Of a DNA stretch of 64,000 nucleotides, positions 10,546 to 22,100 are shown piece after piece; position 1 is the stretch's first letter; each line of letters starts with the position of its first letter. The notes under the pieces were generated by a model, which was not told the origin of the DNA, did not search any database, and saw nothing but the letters and a program-made list of their open reading frames with translations. The stretch comes from Lytechinus variegatus (taxonomy: Eukaryota; Echinodermata; Echinoidea; Temnopleuroida; Toxopneustidae), in NCBI RefSeq assembly GCF_018143015.1, contig NC_054756.1, positions 24,221,440 through 24,285,439 of the forward strand, given 5' to 3'. A program made the position numbers and the translations under genes.

Positions 10546-11882
10546 CATAATGTTAATATCCTGTTTGTAAAACGTTTGATAATCATGAATTGGCCATTTA
10601 TCATGCAACTGGTTTTTCCCCCAAAATAAAAGTACTTAAAACCTCTACTACGTCATTCGTATATCTAAAGACTCTTATTATTATCACCATTTGCTCTTAT
10701 TACGTAGCAATAGTAAGTAGCAATAGTAATAATAACGGAAGTAGCAGTAGGAGGATCAAGAATATTAGAAGCATGAGTAGTAGTAGAAGTAGTAGGGTCA
10801 ATCTCAAAAAAATGATACAATTCACAAAAAACGTGTCTCGACTATCTTATGGCCGCTAGCTTCACAACCCTGAACATTTTCTACAAAATTTTTATCAAGA
10901 AAATGACAATAATAGACTAGTTTCACAAAGCATATGCGACCAGTGACTTGTAAAGCTCTAATTTTATTACAAAAGACTTTTATTTTTGCTTTTTATTAGA
11001 ATAGACACTGTCTCGGGTCAGTTTTAGATTTTACTATCATTCTCTTTTATAAGTACTCTGTATTTCTTACCTACATTGATGTCTGGTGAGGGCAGCATGG
11101 TGTAAACGTCTGACATACTGCGCTTATCCTAGTATTTGATGATCACTTTGTGATTAATTTCACTTTTAACTTTGTCCCAAATTTATTTTAACCTCCGTAA
11201 CGAATACTGCCACAAGTTTTTTCTCCCTTTCAAACTGAATTATATTACATGATAATGTGTCTGCAAGTAGAGTTATAATCAATAATAAATAATTGATAGG
11301 GAATTATCATATGTGTTTCCTGTTTTACACGAAAATAAAGGACTGTTCTTACAAAATGAAATGTATGACTAAACAGATTTAACATCCGTAACGCACCTTA
11401 AGAAGATATGCACTTTAGCAGTTCTGTTGAGAATTCAGCATTATATAGAATAAGAGACACCTTTCATAATAAATACAGTTTGCAAAGTTAGGGCTGCTAT
11501 ATAAGGACCACGTTGGACCTTAAAGCATAAAGACATTAACTTCCGTAACGCATTAACTTCCGTAACATTTTTTCTTGAATATGCTACAAATTTATGCTAT
11601 AATGAATCACTCCGGATCATACAGATATAAATCATATAAGGTACCCTTCACCTTCTCACCCATAAAAATGATAGCTATTCATCCTTGTAAAATTATTATT
11701 ACACACCTTATTTTCGACATCACTTTGTAAAGAGGGAAAATTGCCAGCGAAAACAATTTCCCGCGAATTATATACGATATTTAATGCTTTTGGAATTTTA
11801 AATAATTCATACTACAAATTTGGAATATTGGCATCTTCTTTAGAACTTAACAATTTTAACTTCCTTTGCTATATAAAGTGCA

Positions 11883-11917
11883 TTAACTTCCGTAACAATT
11901 ATTGTTACGGAAGTTAA
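11883..11917. repeat. Perfect palindrome of TTAACTTCCGTAAC
   Basis: Two 17-bp arms, TTAACTTCCGTAACAAT and its exact inverse, are separated by a single T. The matching site in copy 2 (about 49255-49288) keeps the palindrome with altered central bases. Confidence 0.9.
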
Positions 11918-13318
11918 TACACTTCTTTGATGTACTTTGCTGAGATTGATAGTACGATTCTAGTTCCAGAACATGTGACATGGCTTTGTCTAATGCTGAA
12001 GTCGGCAGAAACGGTGGAAAGAAAGGGAATAAGGAGAAACAATAAAACTTTCATAGACAAGGAAACAGAACGGAAAACTATTTGCAATGACTCATGAGCA
12101 ATGATGAGGAGGGTTATTTCACCGATCAAAAGTGTGAGCGCAAAGCGCGAGCTAAAACTTGTGTATAGTCTTACCTGAAAACTTGGGATTCTAAGCATTT
12201 TTTGTAAAAGTGATCAGGAGGATATCTGAATAAACTATTAATGTGAGTACAAAGTGCTAGCTGATTTTTTTTAGTATTCCGACTGAAACCTTGACATTCT
12301 AAACAGTGTTTGTACCAATTACAAGGATGGGTATCTTAATTGATGCGACTGTAAATTTCTTTAGTTTTGATCTGAAAACAATCATTTTTGGACGTTTTAA
12401 TTTGAGAACAAGATATATATCCAATAAAAAATTATTGAAAAGGTAAAACGCGCGCTTTTTGAAGTTTAGAACCCAAAACGGGACATTCTTTTAACTTTTT
12501 GTAATCATAAAAAGGATGGGTGTCTTGCTAAGGAACTGATGCGCAGCGAGTGCAAAGCGCTAGCTGAAAATGTGTCATTCCAATATAAAATACAGTCATT
12601 TTAAGCACACTTTCAAATAAGAAGGATATAAATTGAATAAAAAATAATTTCATGCAATAAAATACAAAAGAACAAGTGGGGTTACATGTATGTACACCAT
12701 CAATCAACTCTTTAGATATTCATGAAGATATGCATAGACCAAACTGTTCCCCTAAAATAATGCAAATCTTTAAAATGGCATAACTTCGTTATTCCTTGCT
12801 CGATTTTGATCATATTTGCAGTATTTTATTTTTTCAGATTATTATCTGTTCAGAACATATTTTTTGAGCCTGGATGACCCCTTTAATGCGCATGAAAATA
12901 GCTGAAATATTTGATATAGGTCTACCTACGTGAAAACGTGGAAAGGGGTATTCAAACACTCAAGGTTTGTTTGAATTTATTAATGAAATACGTATTTCGA
13001 TAATCAAACATTTTGGCTATTCATAATTTTTGTAAATCATTTTTGTAACAGGATGCGTAATTGGGTATCTCGATGAAACAAAATAAGGAAACGAAAATCG
13101 CGATTAGATCATATAGATTCCATTAATAATTTATGTATTTCTGATATCCTCTTGTTTCATTCACGTCACTTTATTATTATTCGTTTCCCCATGTCCTTTT
13201 AAACGTTTTTTTCTCTCTCTCTCTCTATCTTTTTTGGCTATTGGCAAGCGGCGGGATTCCTCGTAACCCAGAGAACTCATCCTGGTTACGGGACTACGAT
13301 TGTTATATTTTGTTTATT

Positions 13319-14050
13319 GCCAGAAACTTTTAAGATGAACTGCAATTCTGTGGCCCTGTTATTCAGTTTTCTCATTCCAACTTTGAACAAGAACGACAAT
13401 AAAGTTACAGTTTCCGTTTCATGTTATGTTTTCACATTTTTGGGGGGTGGCAAAAGTAAGCTATGCGCGCCACTTTTATCTTTATTTATTAAAAAAAGGT
13501 AATACGAATACGTAAATATGGATTTTCCTAAGCTAACAATAAATATTGCAATTTGTAACTTGATTTAACTTCCGTAACGAAGATTGACAAGGGTAAATGC
13601 CACTCGATGATTTGATGGTAAAGTATCTTGGGATTCCCAGAATTTGTTATGCATTTCTAAGGATCTTGCTTAGGATTACTTGAGGCCAGAAACTTCTAAG
13701 ACGAACTACAATTCTGTGGCCCGGTTATTCTGTTTTCTCATTTTAACTGTGATCAAGAACGACAACAAAAATGACAGTTTTCTGTTTCCTGTTCTATTTT
13801 TAAATTTTTTTATTGGGGGGGTGGGAAAATTAAGAAATGCGTTCCACATTAATCTTTAAAAAAATGATATACGAATACCTTGATATGAATGTTCCTAAGC
13901 TAACAAAATAAGTATTGCAACTTGTAACTTAATTTTAACTTCCGTAACGAAGATTGACAGAGTTAAATGCCATCGAGAGAATTTAATGGTAGACTATCTT
14001 TGGATTCCCAGCATTGGTCATGCATTGCTTAGGATCTCAGGTTATGGATG
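13319..14050. repeat. 366-bp tandem duplication within transposon copy 1
   Basis: The segment starting at GCCAGAAACTTTTAAGATGA (about 13319) recurs at about 13685 as GGCCAGAAACTTCTAAGACG. It brings a second TTAACTTCCGTAACGAAG at 13935 in addition to the one at 13565. Copy 2 has the segment once (about 50676-51050). Confidence 0.8.
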
Positions 14051-14521
14051 AAACTTATTTTAAGGTTCACTCATTCAAATTATGAACATTATACTGAACG
14101 AAAAATGTGCAATGATTTTTATGGTACTTTTTGTTATTTGTTATTTGGTAAAATCCTAGTTCTGAAAAACAATATTGAATATTTTTCCATCTTTCAAACA
14201 TTTTGGCTTCAGAGATAAAATTGTTGATACCACACTGAAACTAAATTGTGTGCATTTCAATTCCAATCATTTCAAAAGTGATTTAATCGAGTAACTTAAG
14301 TGGGCAATGCTAACGATTAACCTCCGTAACGTTGATATACAGTGCTCGAGTTAATCCGGTCAGTACTTCAAATTGACGCAACAGCGACTTGCCCCTTTTC
14401 TGTTTCCACTTTCTCATACATGGTACTTTCACAATATGCATCTTTCAACCCATTCTGTAGACTTCATTTTTACGATTTCCCCCCCCCCCCCATCAATTGG
14501 TGCATTTTTCTGAGAATGACC

Positions 14522-14738
14522 CAGTAGTAGTAGTAGTAGTAGTAATAGAAGTAGTAGTAGTAGTAGTAATAGTAGTAGTAGTAGTAGTAATAGAAGTAGT
14601 AGTAGTAGTAGTAGTAGTAATAGTAGTAGTACTAGTAGTAGTAGTAGTAGATGTAGAAGTAGTTGTAGTAGCAGTAGTAGAAGTAGTAGAAGTAGTAGCA
14701 GTTGTAGTAGTATAGTAGTAACAGTAGAAGTAGTAGTA

Positions 14739-14797
<59 letters not shown>

Positions 14798-14815
14798 ACA
14801 ATATTAATAGTAGTA
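14522..14815. repeat. (AGT)n microsatellite
   Basis: About 290 bp of AGT/TAG trinucleotide repeat with scattered AAT, AAG and CAG variants. It is the presumed target site of transposon copy 1. The poly-Val/Thr/Leu frames across it are repeat artefacts. Confidence 0.95.
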
Positions 14816-16425
14816 GTACTAGAAATATTAATCCATTTACACCAATATATACCAATCCATATGCACTTCATATTCAAACTCTCATACACAAGAAACGAAT
14901 GAATACATGATCATTCTCTAAAGAAAATTATGCTAGAAATAGTCACACAAATACTAATTTTTACAATAAAATCTTTTATCAAGAATAGATATAGTGATAA
15001 CAGTTAAAAATATAGAAAATAAAATTAAAAAAACACACACTTTCGATGACAAGATGGAATGATAGAGATAGAGATATCATAACCAAGCTTGTATAGATTG
15101 TCAAGACGGGCTAATCATCCTAAAAATGATACTAGACACTATTTCGACCAACTTCTAAGCTCCTTTCACTTTTATTGTCAAGCCAATTGTTCTTGTTGTT
15201 GTTAATGAATAATTATTGCAAATATCTTCCTCAATCGAAATAATCAGAATAATGAAAAATTGTCACTCTGCTAAAGCAACCATCCCTTGCTGTAACCGTT
15301 CAAACAGGAATCCGTCCATCTCATATTATAAGACAGACCTTCACAATTAAAGGTATTGTTTAACTTTGTGAGCAGCCAATTTAAAAAAATTCTGAAACCA
15401 AGATGAAACATGTGTACAAGTGCATGTATTAGAACTAATAAACCCTGAAAACAACCATTATTGAGAATGAAAAGCTAAAACTACAAGGCAAACCCTGATT
15501 TTGTAAATAGGCGTCTTATAGACACCTAAATAGTACACATAAGTGTATGGGATGAAACTAAGATGGTGTTTCCGGTCACTTAATATAATTTCAAGTTTTG
15601 AAGTACTAAATAATTATTTTCGAACGCAATTTTTTCTTGGCTTCATTTTTGTAACATATCACAGACACAGGTGACAAGTGTGACCTTCTAGCTCAGATTT
15701 TTTAAAAGTCAAGCCAATGTCAACCAATCACTTTAAGATGATGACATACTGCCAATTTAATGTAAACTCAATATTAATAGCTATGACGTCACATTAGCTA
15801 CGCCTTTATCAATCTTTTCAAAGTTACTTCTTACAATGTGCTGTTGATACGAAACACAGTAACGTTGGCATACAACTTTTTCTCTTTATGAAAAATGAAA
15901 TAATGCATCGGAGAAATTCATACTTATTTTTATTTATCCCATTTATTACATAGTATGATTTACATGGAATTAAAGTGAAGGCATGTCTTGGTCCCGTTTT
16001 GCAAAGAGTTACTATTAATCCGATCGACCACAACTACGAAAAGCCGACAACGCAAACATCTTAAATGCGTGTTTCTTCAAAAAAAAAGATGATAAGCATT
16101 TTTATTCCATACATTCTTCGTTGTCTTAACAATTCAGTAAGCTCCTCTTAGTTCAAAAGGGGCAGTGTAAAAAAAAATTGTAGGGAAAATGATGGCTGTG
16201 ATGGATTTCTATATAATTCAACATGAATGGATCAATCGCATTTCTTAGTAAGACGGGACCAAGAATCGGTGATCAATCACAGTCGGGATGTAATTTCAAT
16301 GCAAAAGCTATATTTCTTATTCTCAAAGTATTTAGATTCAAATATTATCAGATTGAATCAAAATTCAGCAGGGCCTAATTGACTGCTCGCTATTGACGCC
16401 AGGTTTGAATTCGATTTTGAGTGTA
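14816..16425. other. Intergenic DNA, no gene seen
   Basis: AT-rich. A TTAAAGGTATTGTTTAACTT word near 15349 looks like the terminus of a dispersed MITE, but I could not find a matching second end. No splice-compatible exon was recognised. Confidence 0.4.
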
Positions 16426-16645
16426 CACTCTTAAAACAAACCAGTCAAATTGACTAGACCAGTAGTCAGATGGGTGAAACTGATATGACAATCACTGATT
16501 ATCACTTTTCTGACATACGTTCTTGTCAGAAATAACTCTTTTCTAGTAAACTACGACTAGAAAATAGTCAGATATGACTAGAATAACAGTGGCATTTGAC
16601 TGACCCTATGAACTAGTCATCTTGGACAGATTTGTTTTTAAAGTG
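16426..16645. mobile_element. 220-bp MITE with TA target duplication
   Basis: The left end CACTCTTAAAACAAACCAGT and the reverse-complemented right end CACTTTAAAAACAAATCTGT form inverted termini flanked by TA on both sides (16424-16425, 16646-16647). The interior repeats the words AGTCAG and GACTAG in both orientations. The TA duplication suggests a Tc1/mariner-type MITE. Confidence 0.7.
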
Positions 16646-17702
16646 TAATGATTCAAAACAAGGACTGAAAAGAATCATATACGGAAAAAATCTGGTCGAT
16701 ACATATTGTTTATACTGTTCACGAAAAAACGTATTTTTTTTAGAAAAATGTATTTTATAATCTTTATTATAAAAAAATGTATGAAAATATATATCAAAGA
16801 TTAAAAAAACAATTCTGAGTTAACATATGAGTATGAATAATATATGAGTACTGATATCTACCTGATTGCATAGTCACCCGTTCACCACGAACAAAAAATG
16901 GGTTTTAACCTCTCCAAATACACTTTTAATATACAGCAGGTAAGAATAAAATTAAGTTTAATGTAAATTTGAAATGTTATTCATGCTTCGTTTCCATTTG
17001 CTATGTGTTTCTGTCATTGTGCATAATCATATAAATCTACTGCACAGTCAGATAATTGATCCACTACAACTAGCTTGGATCATTGGTATACACATCAACA
17101 TCATCAGTTCACTGCATAAGCAGTTCAGCATATTTCGTATTTCAGCGAGCTATAAGATATCAAGTTTCCAGGTATTCTGCATTGGGTCTGCAGTATACAA
17201 AAGCGGTTATCTGTCAGAGCGTATTTATCTATTAGTATGATTAGAAAATATGTGTACGAGGGAACCCCTTATCTCCATCATCATTCCTGTTCTTTGCTGC
17301 AAGTTTGGTTGTTATGCCTATTCAAAATACATTACATGCATTAGGTGATCAATCATTGTAATTATCATGAAGGTGAAGTTATCTTTATTTTGGTACAAAA
17401 CGAAGATTAATTTCTCTTTTCTTCGCTACATTTTTTTATCGAAGATAGTTTATCGCCATGTCGGTATAAAATGTAGGTGATATAGCTTTTGATGTAAGAT
17501 GAATTCTTCTTCGTGCAGCATTCGTACAATGCTTGAAATTATTTATCTATATTCATTTGTACATATTTTGCAATAAGATATCTCCACATCTGGTTTCCTT
17601 TTGTTTACATTATTTTTATGTCTTGAAGAAACGCAATTATTGAATGGACAGGATAGTGTAGAGGGAATAAAAATGAGATGTGTGGATGATTTCGTACAAA
17701 CT
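16646..17702. other. Intergenic DNA, no gene seen
   Basis: AT-rich. A hydrophobic 88-codon open frame at 16974-17240 shows no family pattern or splice context and is not called. Confidence 0.45.
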
Positions 17703-18308
17703 TTTAAAGGTCAATTCCACCTAAAAAAATGTTGATTTGAATCAATAGAGAAAAATCAGACTAGCACAATGCAGAAAATTTCATCAAAATCGGATGTAAA
17801 ATAAGAAAGTTATGACATTTCAAAGTTTCGCTTATTTTCAACAAAATAGTTATACGAACGAGCCAGTCACATCCAAATGAGAGAGTCGATGACGTCACTC
17901 ACTATTTCTTTTGTTTTTTATTATTTGAATTATAAAATATTTCAATTTTTACGAATTTGAAGGTTAGGACCTCCTTTGCCTGAAGCACAAAATGTTAGAA
18001 TAATGGAATTCCACGTGTTCAGGGAGCAATGAAACTTCATTTTACATGACAATGACGAGAAAATGAAAATATTTCATATTTCATATAATAAAATACAAAA
18101 GAAATAGTGAGTGAGTAATGTCATCAACTCTCTCATTTGGATGTAACTGGCTCGTTCATTAAACTATTTCGTTGAAAATAAGCGAAACTTTAAAATGCTC
18201 TAACTTTCTTATTTTACATCCGATTTTGATGAAATTTTCAGTGTTATGCTTGTTGATTTTTTCTCTTTTTATTCAAATCAAGTTTTTGTTGGGGTGGACT
18301 TGTCCTCT
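17703..18308. mobile_element. Foldback MITE with arms of about 200 bp, just 3' of unit B
   Basis: The left arm (AGGTCAATTCCACCTAAAAA, TCGGATGTAAAATAAGAAAG, CCAAATGAGAGAGT) returns inverted on the right (ACTCTCTCATTTGGATG, CTTTCTTATTTTACATCCGA, TTGGGGTGGACTTGTCC). The right arm contains a TTTATT (AATAAA on the minus strand) at about 18268, roughly 150 nt beyond the unit B stop codon, so it could supply that gene's poly(A) signal. Relatives occur at 56935-57485 and 58850-59055. Confidence 0.8.
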
Positions 18309-18422
18309 AATTACCAAATGATGTAATGATTAGTGTTATGACATTTCAAACAAAACTGTACAAGGATTTTTCCCCATTCATTTACTATGTTGATGTTTAC
18401 TGTTACTTCAAACCAACAACTC

Positions 18423-19179
18423 TTACATAGCATACAATTCATTTTCAACCATATCCATTTCACTATACTGATCACCAGAAAACGAGTCATTAGTTTTAGC
18501 GTAAAGATCTTGATCTCCGTCGTACCCGTCCGGTTTTCCTCGGGATTTATCGGGCATCGCGTACAAACCGCCGACATCCTCCGAGGTATCATCCGAAGGG
18601 TTGTTCCGGTTTCCATTCTTATCTGGCATAGCGTACAGACTGTCCATATCTTCAGAGGTGCCGTTCCGTTCGCCGTTCTTATCGGGTGCAGCGTAAATGA
18701 CGCTCATTCTGTCAGCCATCTTCGCCGAGGCGGGTGGCTGCGTAGGATTTTCAAAAGAAGAGTAGGGTGCAATTCCGACATTAATTTCGTCGTAGCCGTC
18801 CTGTGCGTCGTTTCCGTTTTTGTCAGGCGTGGCGTAATGGACGCTTAATCGGTCGTTCCTGTTCTGCGGGACGGCAGTGATCCCAGGTGAAGGATTTCGC
18901 GTCGGTTCATCATCTGGGGTTTCATCCATTGTCCCCTCATATATATTCGATGATTTCCTTGGATTCAGATTTACAAGGAGAACGTTCTTGTCTCCTCTAG
19001 AAGAATTCGCGCTACTGTGTGCTTGTGCCCCAGGTTGGTAGCTTCTTGCTGACGGCGCCTCTGCCATTGCACCGTTGGGGATACCGAAGTCATTTATCTC
19101 ATCGTATGCTGGAGGCCTGCTGGCTGGAGGCAACGTCGTTCCTTGTGACGAGGCAATACTCTTTGTCCTCTGCTGGGAC
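18423..19179 (-). CDS. Unit B exon 8: cytoplasmic tail
   Basis: Acceptor TTAAAG| at 19180 lets AG|G complete an Arg codon, giving RKRRSQQRTKSIASSQ, then PPAYDEIND. The tail contains HYATPDKNG, IYAAPDKNG, LYAMPDKNG and LYAMPDKSRG, then LYAKTND, QYSEMDM and ELYAM before TAA. Spacing between the YAxPDK units is irregular (about 20-50 residues), with acidic/Asn-rich linkers. The exon is rich in D, N, S, G and P and probably unstructured. Confidence 0.88.
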
Positions 19180-22100
19180 CTTTAATTGAACAATGGATAC
19201 AATTATGGAAAAATAACAAATATTCATAAAGGGGTATCCTACATTTTGTTCCTTTTGGGTTTTTTGCTTTTGTTTTTATTATGACATTGACGACGTTTTA
19301 GTAACCACTTTACTATGATTTCTTTTGAATTACAAGGTTGGGAAATATCTGGTTGCTTAATTTTGTCCATTAATGTACCAGTGTTTAAGAAAGACAAAAA
19401 CATGAAAAAGCAAATTCGAGACTTGTTATCAAATTTAACTTTGTTTTTAAAACGACTTTATATCGTAGCAATCTTTTTTTAGTATAATTCTACATGTGAG
19501 GAATTCTGACATTTATTCTCAAATCTATGTTTCTTGTACTACCATTTCATATATTTAGTAGTATTGCTACAGACCTTCTCTTCCTGATATATGCGACGGC
19601 GACGATGATTATGATGATGATCATAACAGCAGCAACACCTCCGCCAATCCCTGCATATAAGCCTGATTAAATCAACAATACCGATCATTCCACGAGATTA
19701 TTCAGTTAAAATGATCATTTTATAAGTATTCTTAATAGGGAACTGTGACAAACCTGCGTGAATTTACAGGTTCTCGAGTGAAGCCTATTTTCAAGTTATG
19801 TTTTTTAATTCAGTTTGATTAGCCTGTAACATATATTTTTCACTCTTACATGTATTGCAGTACGATGGTTGTCAGGGGTTTTCTTCATCATTAATAAGTT
19901 TCATTAATTTCCCGTTAGGTTGTAACCGGACTCGTGTTGCATTGGAATTGAGTGGAACTTGTTGATGAGCATCATTTGATCACTGTTAACTTAACACAAA
20001 TTACAACCATCATCATTATTAAATCATCATAAATATTCTATTCATTTTGTAGTATTATCATCACTATCATTATAATCTTCGTTATCATTTTCGCTATTAG
20101 GTTTTGGTATAAATATGATTTCTTGCTATTATGAAAAGAAAGGGAAAGATCGGAGAAATGGTAAAATAACGAAAGCACAAGAAGTGTAGGAATCACGTAA
20201 ATCAAATTTGTAAGGTGTTCATTAAACCAGTTGAATTACCTGTGCTATTTCCCACTGTGGGAACATTGGACGTACCTTGAGGTTTCAGAGATGATGAAGC
20301 TGATGATGACGCTGACAACGATGTCGAAATCACATTTTCGTTACTTGTTGTGGCGGTTTGGTTGGTAGAAGTTACCTCGGATGTCGTCGGTGGTGGTGAG
20401 GTAACTGTGTCAGATCAATAAACATTTACATTGAATTCAGGACCAAATTTTTCTATCATTATTCAATTGCTAGAAATACATAAGTTCGCAATTTGAGCTA
20501 ACAAAGTAGCGACATGTTTATCGAGATTAGCCCCAGCTCATTGTACCATCATTGTAGATTAAGCATGATAAGGAGACACGATTATTTCTAGTTTAAATAT
20601 TACTTGGTAATTTGTTCAAGTTGCATTCGAAAGAACCATGAATTCCATTGACGGCCATTTTCTTTTTAAACAGTAACAATAGAGAATATTAAAAAGATGT
20701 CGTTTATGCAATTATACACTTTCCCTCACCCTAAGAACCATGTCCTTTTTAAACAAATTACATGTAAAATCGACTGCATGCGCCAGATCCGGCTAAAGTT
20801 ATATCACACCCAGTTTTTATTTTTTTCTGAATTATTTAACATTATAAAAGCTATGATTTCTTTGATTTTTAATCATAAGGTTTGGCAATTTCCTCTGCTA
20901 TCTGCATGATAAGTGAAATAAAGATATACAGAAATCAAGCACTGAAGTGATGGGAAATACAATTCTTGAATTGAACCTCAAGCATCATCAATTATCATGA
21001 CATATGTAAACGCAAAAGCATGGTAACCATGTATTGCTCTACTATATATTGTCTTCACTTGCCTGTGTTTGGATATTATCCACCGAAATAATTCTATGGT
21101 GTTAAGTCCAATAGTCCTATCAATTCAAAAATTTAACTCTAATATTTCAAAACCCTTAGTTTTTTCTAAAAAATGAAGATTCCGCATATTATGAAGATGC
21201 ATTTCCACAATAGGTAGGGAAACATACCCATTGATTCAGTTGGCGTATTCGTCGTTGTCCCCATGTCGGCTGATACTGTAATTCAATTTACACGTTTTAA
21301 GGGAGTGAGACAATGAAATATAGTGAAGGAGTCAAATTAACACTTCTTCAGTCGAAATGAATAGGAAACATAAACAAATTGTTAAATGTGAACGATTAAA
21401 AAAATAATGAATATGCGAACCAAACGATATCTGGTATTGATTGAAACGATTATGCGTGTTCGTTTAGATTTCGTCTCATAAGCAGATACTGTATTGTATT
21501 TATTGATTTTCTGTTCACGTAAACAAATAAAATAATATAATAACATTACAAAGTCAAATATATCACAAAGCATGTCAGTCATAATAATTCAAATGGAAAT
21601 AGAATGATAAATTGGAACTTAGCAACATAAAACTGGCTTTGTCTAAAATGAATAACAAAAAACTAAAACTGTACTGATATATCCTTTTTGGTTTGTAGAT
21701 AGGCTGAGATATAAATAAAAACATGGTGTATATTAAGTTATAAGGCGATGTTTGGTACTTTTTTTTAATTTTCGTTAATTCAGTGAACATGCTGTTCTTA
21801 CTGATGGTTTTGCCTATAAAAAAGATACATATACATATTTTTCTTTGTGTCTTGTTAGACACCCCTCCCTGAGATATAAAATATACAAACCTGGCCCCGT
21901 TCCACAAAAACTATCATTACGGTAGCTCCACTTTGCGGGTCCAGGGTGGGGGTACAGCCGGACCGTGCCCCCCCCCCTCCCTTGAGAGGCACAATTAAAA
22001 TTTGTAATGTAAACACGCCGTTAAAACAGAAATGTACTCCCCCCCCCCCCTTGAAAATAACAACTTTTTTTTGCTTGTCAAATATTTTCGTGGACGACAC

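Larger units (their letters stand above)
10795..14522. mobile_element. Unassigned DNA transposon, copy 1 (GGGTCA termini)
   Basis: The left end GGGTCAATCTCAAAAAAATG and the reverse-complemented right end GGGTCATTCTCAGAAAAATG match at 18 of 20 positions. The whole 3.7 kb is collinear with copy 2 at 48167-51515. It lies in an AGT/TAG microsatellite (10733-10794 and 14523-14815), so its target duplication cannot be read. No transposase frame is visible, so it is non-autonomous. It carries nine TTAAC-TCCGTAAC words, a long palindrome at 11883-11917, and GCGCAAAGCGCGAGC-type units near 12131, 12240 and 12545. It also has an internal 366-bp tandem duplication absent from copy 2. Confidence 0.85.

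Noticed and set aside
10590..10859. 89-codon frame at the left edge of the GGGTCA transposon
   Set aside because: It crosses from an AGT microsatellite into the element and has no conserved pattern.
14493..14889. Poly-Val, poly-Thr and poly-Leu frames
   Set aside because: They are translations of the (AGT)n microsatellite.
16974..17240. 88-codon hydrophobic frame
   Set aside because: No signal-peptide exon context, no splice partner and no homologue within the duplicated units.
18387..18848. 153-codon plus-strand frame opposite the unit B tail
   Set aside because: It lies antisense to a well-supported exon, and its sequence has no family pattern. It is open because the tail exon is GC-richer.
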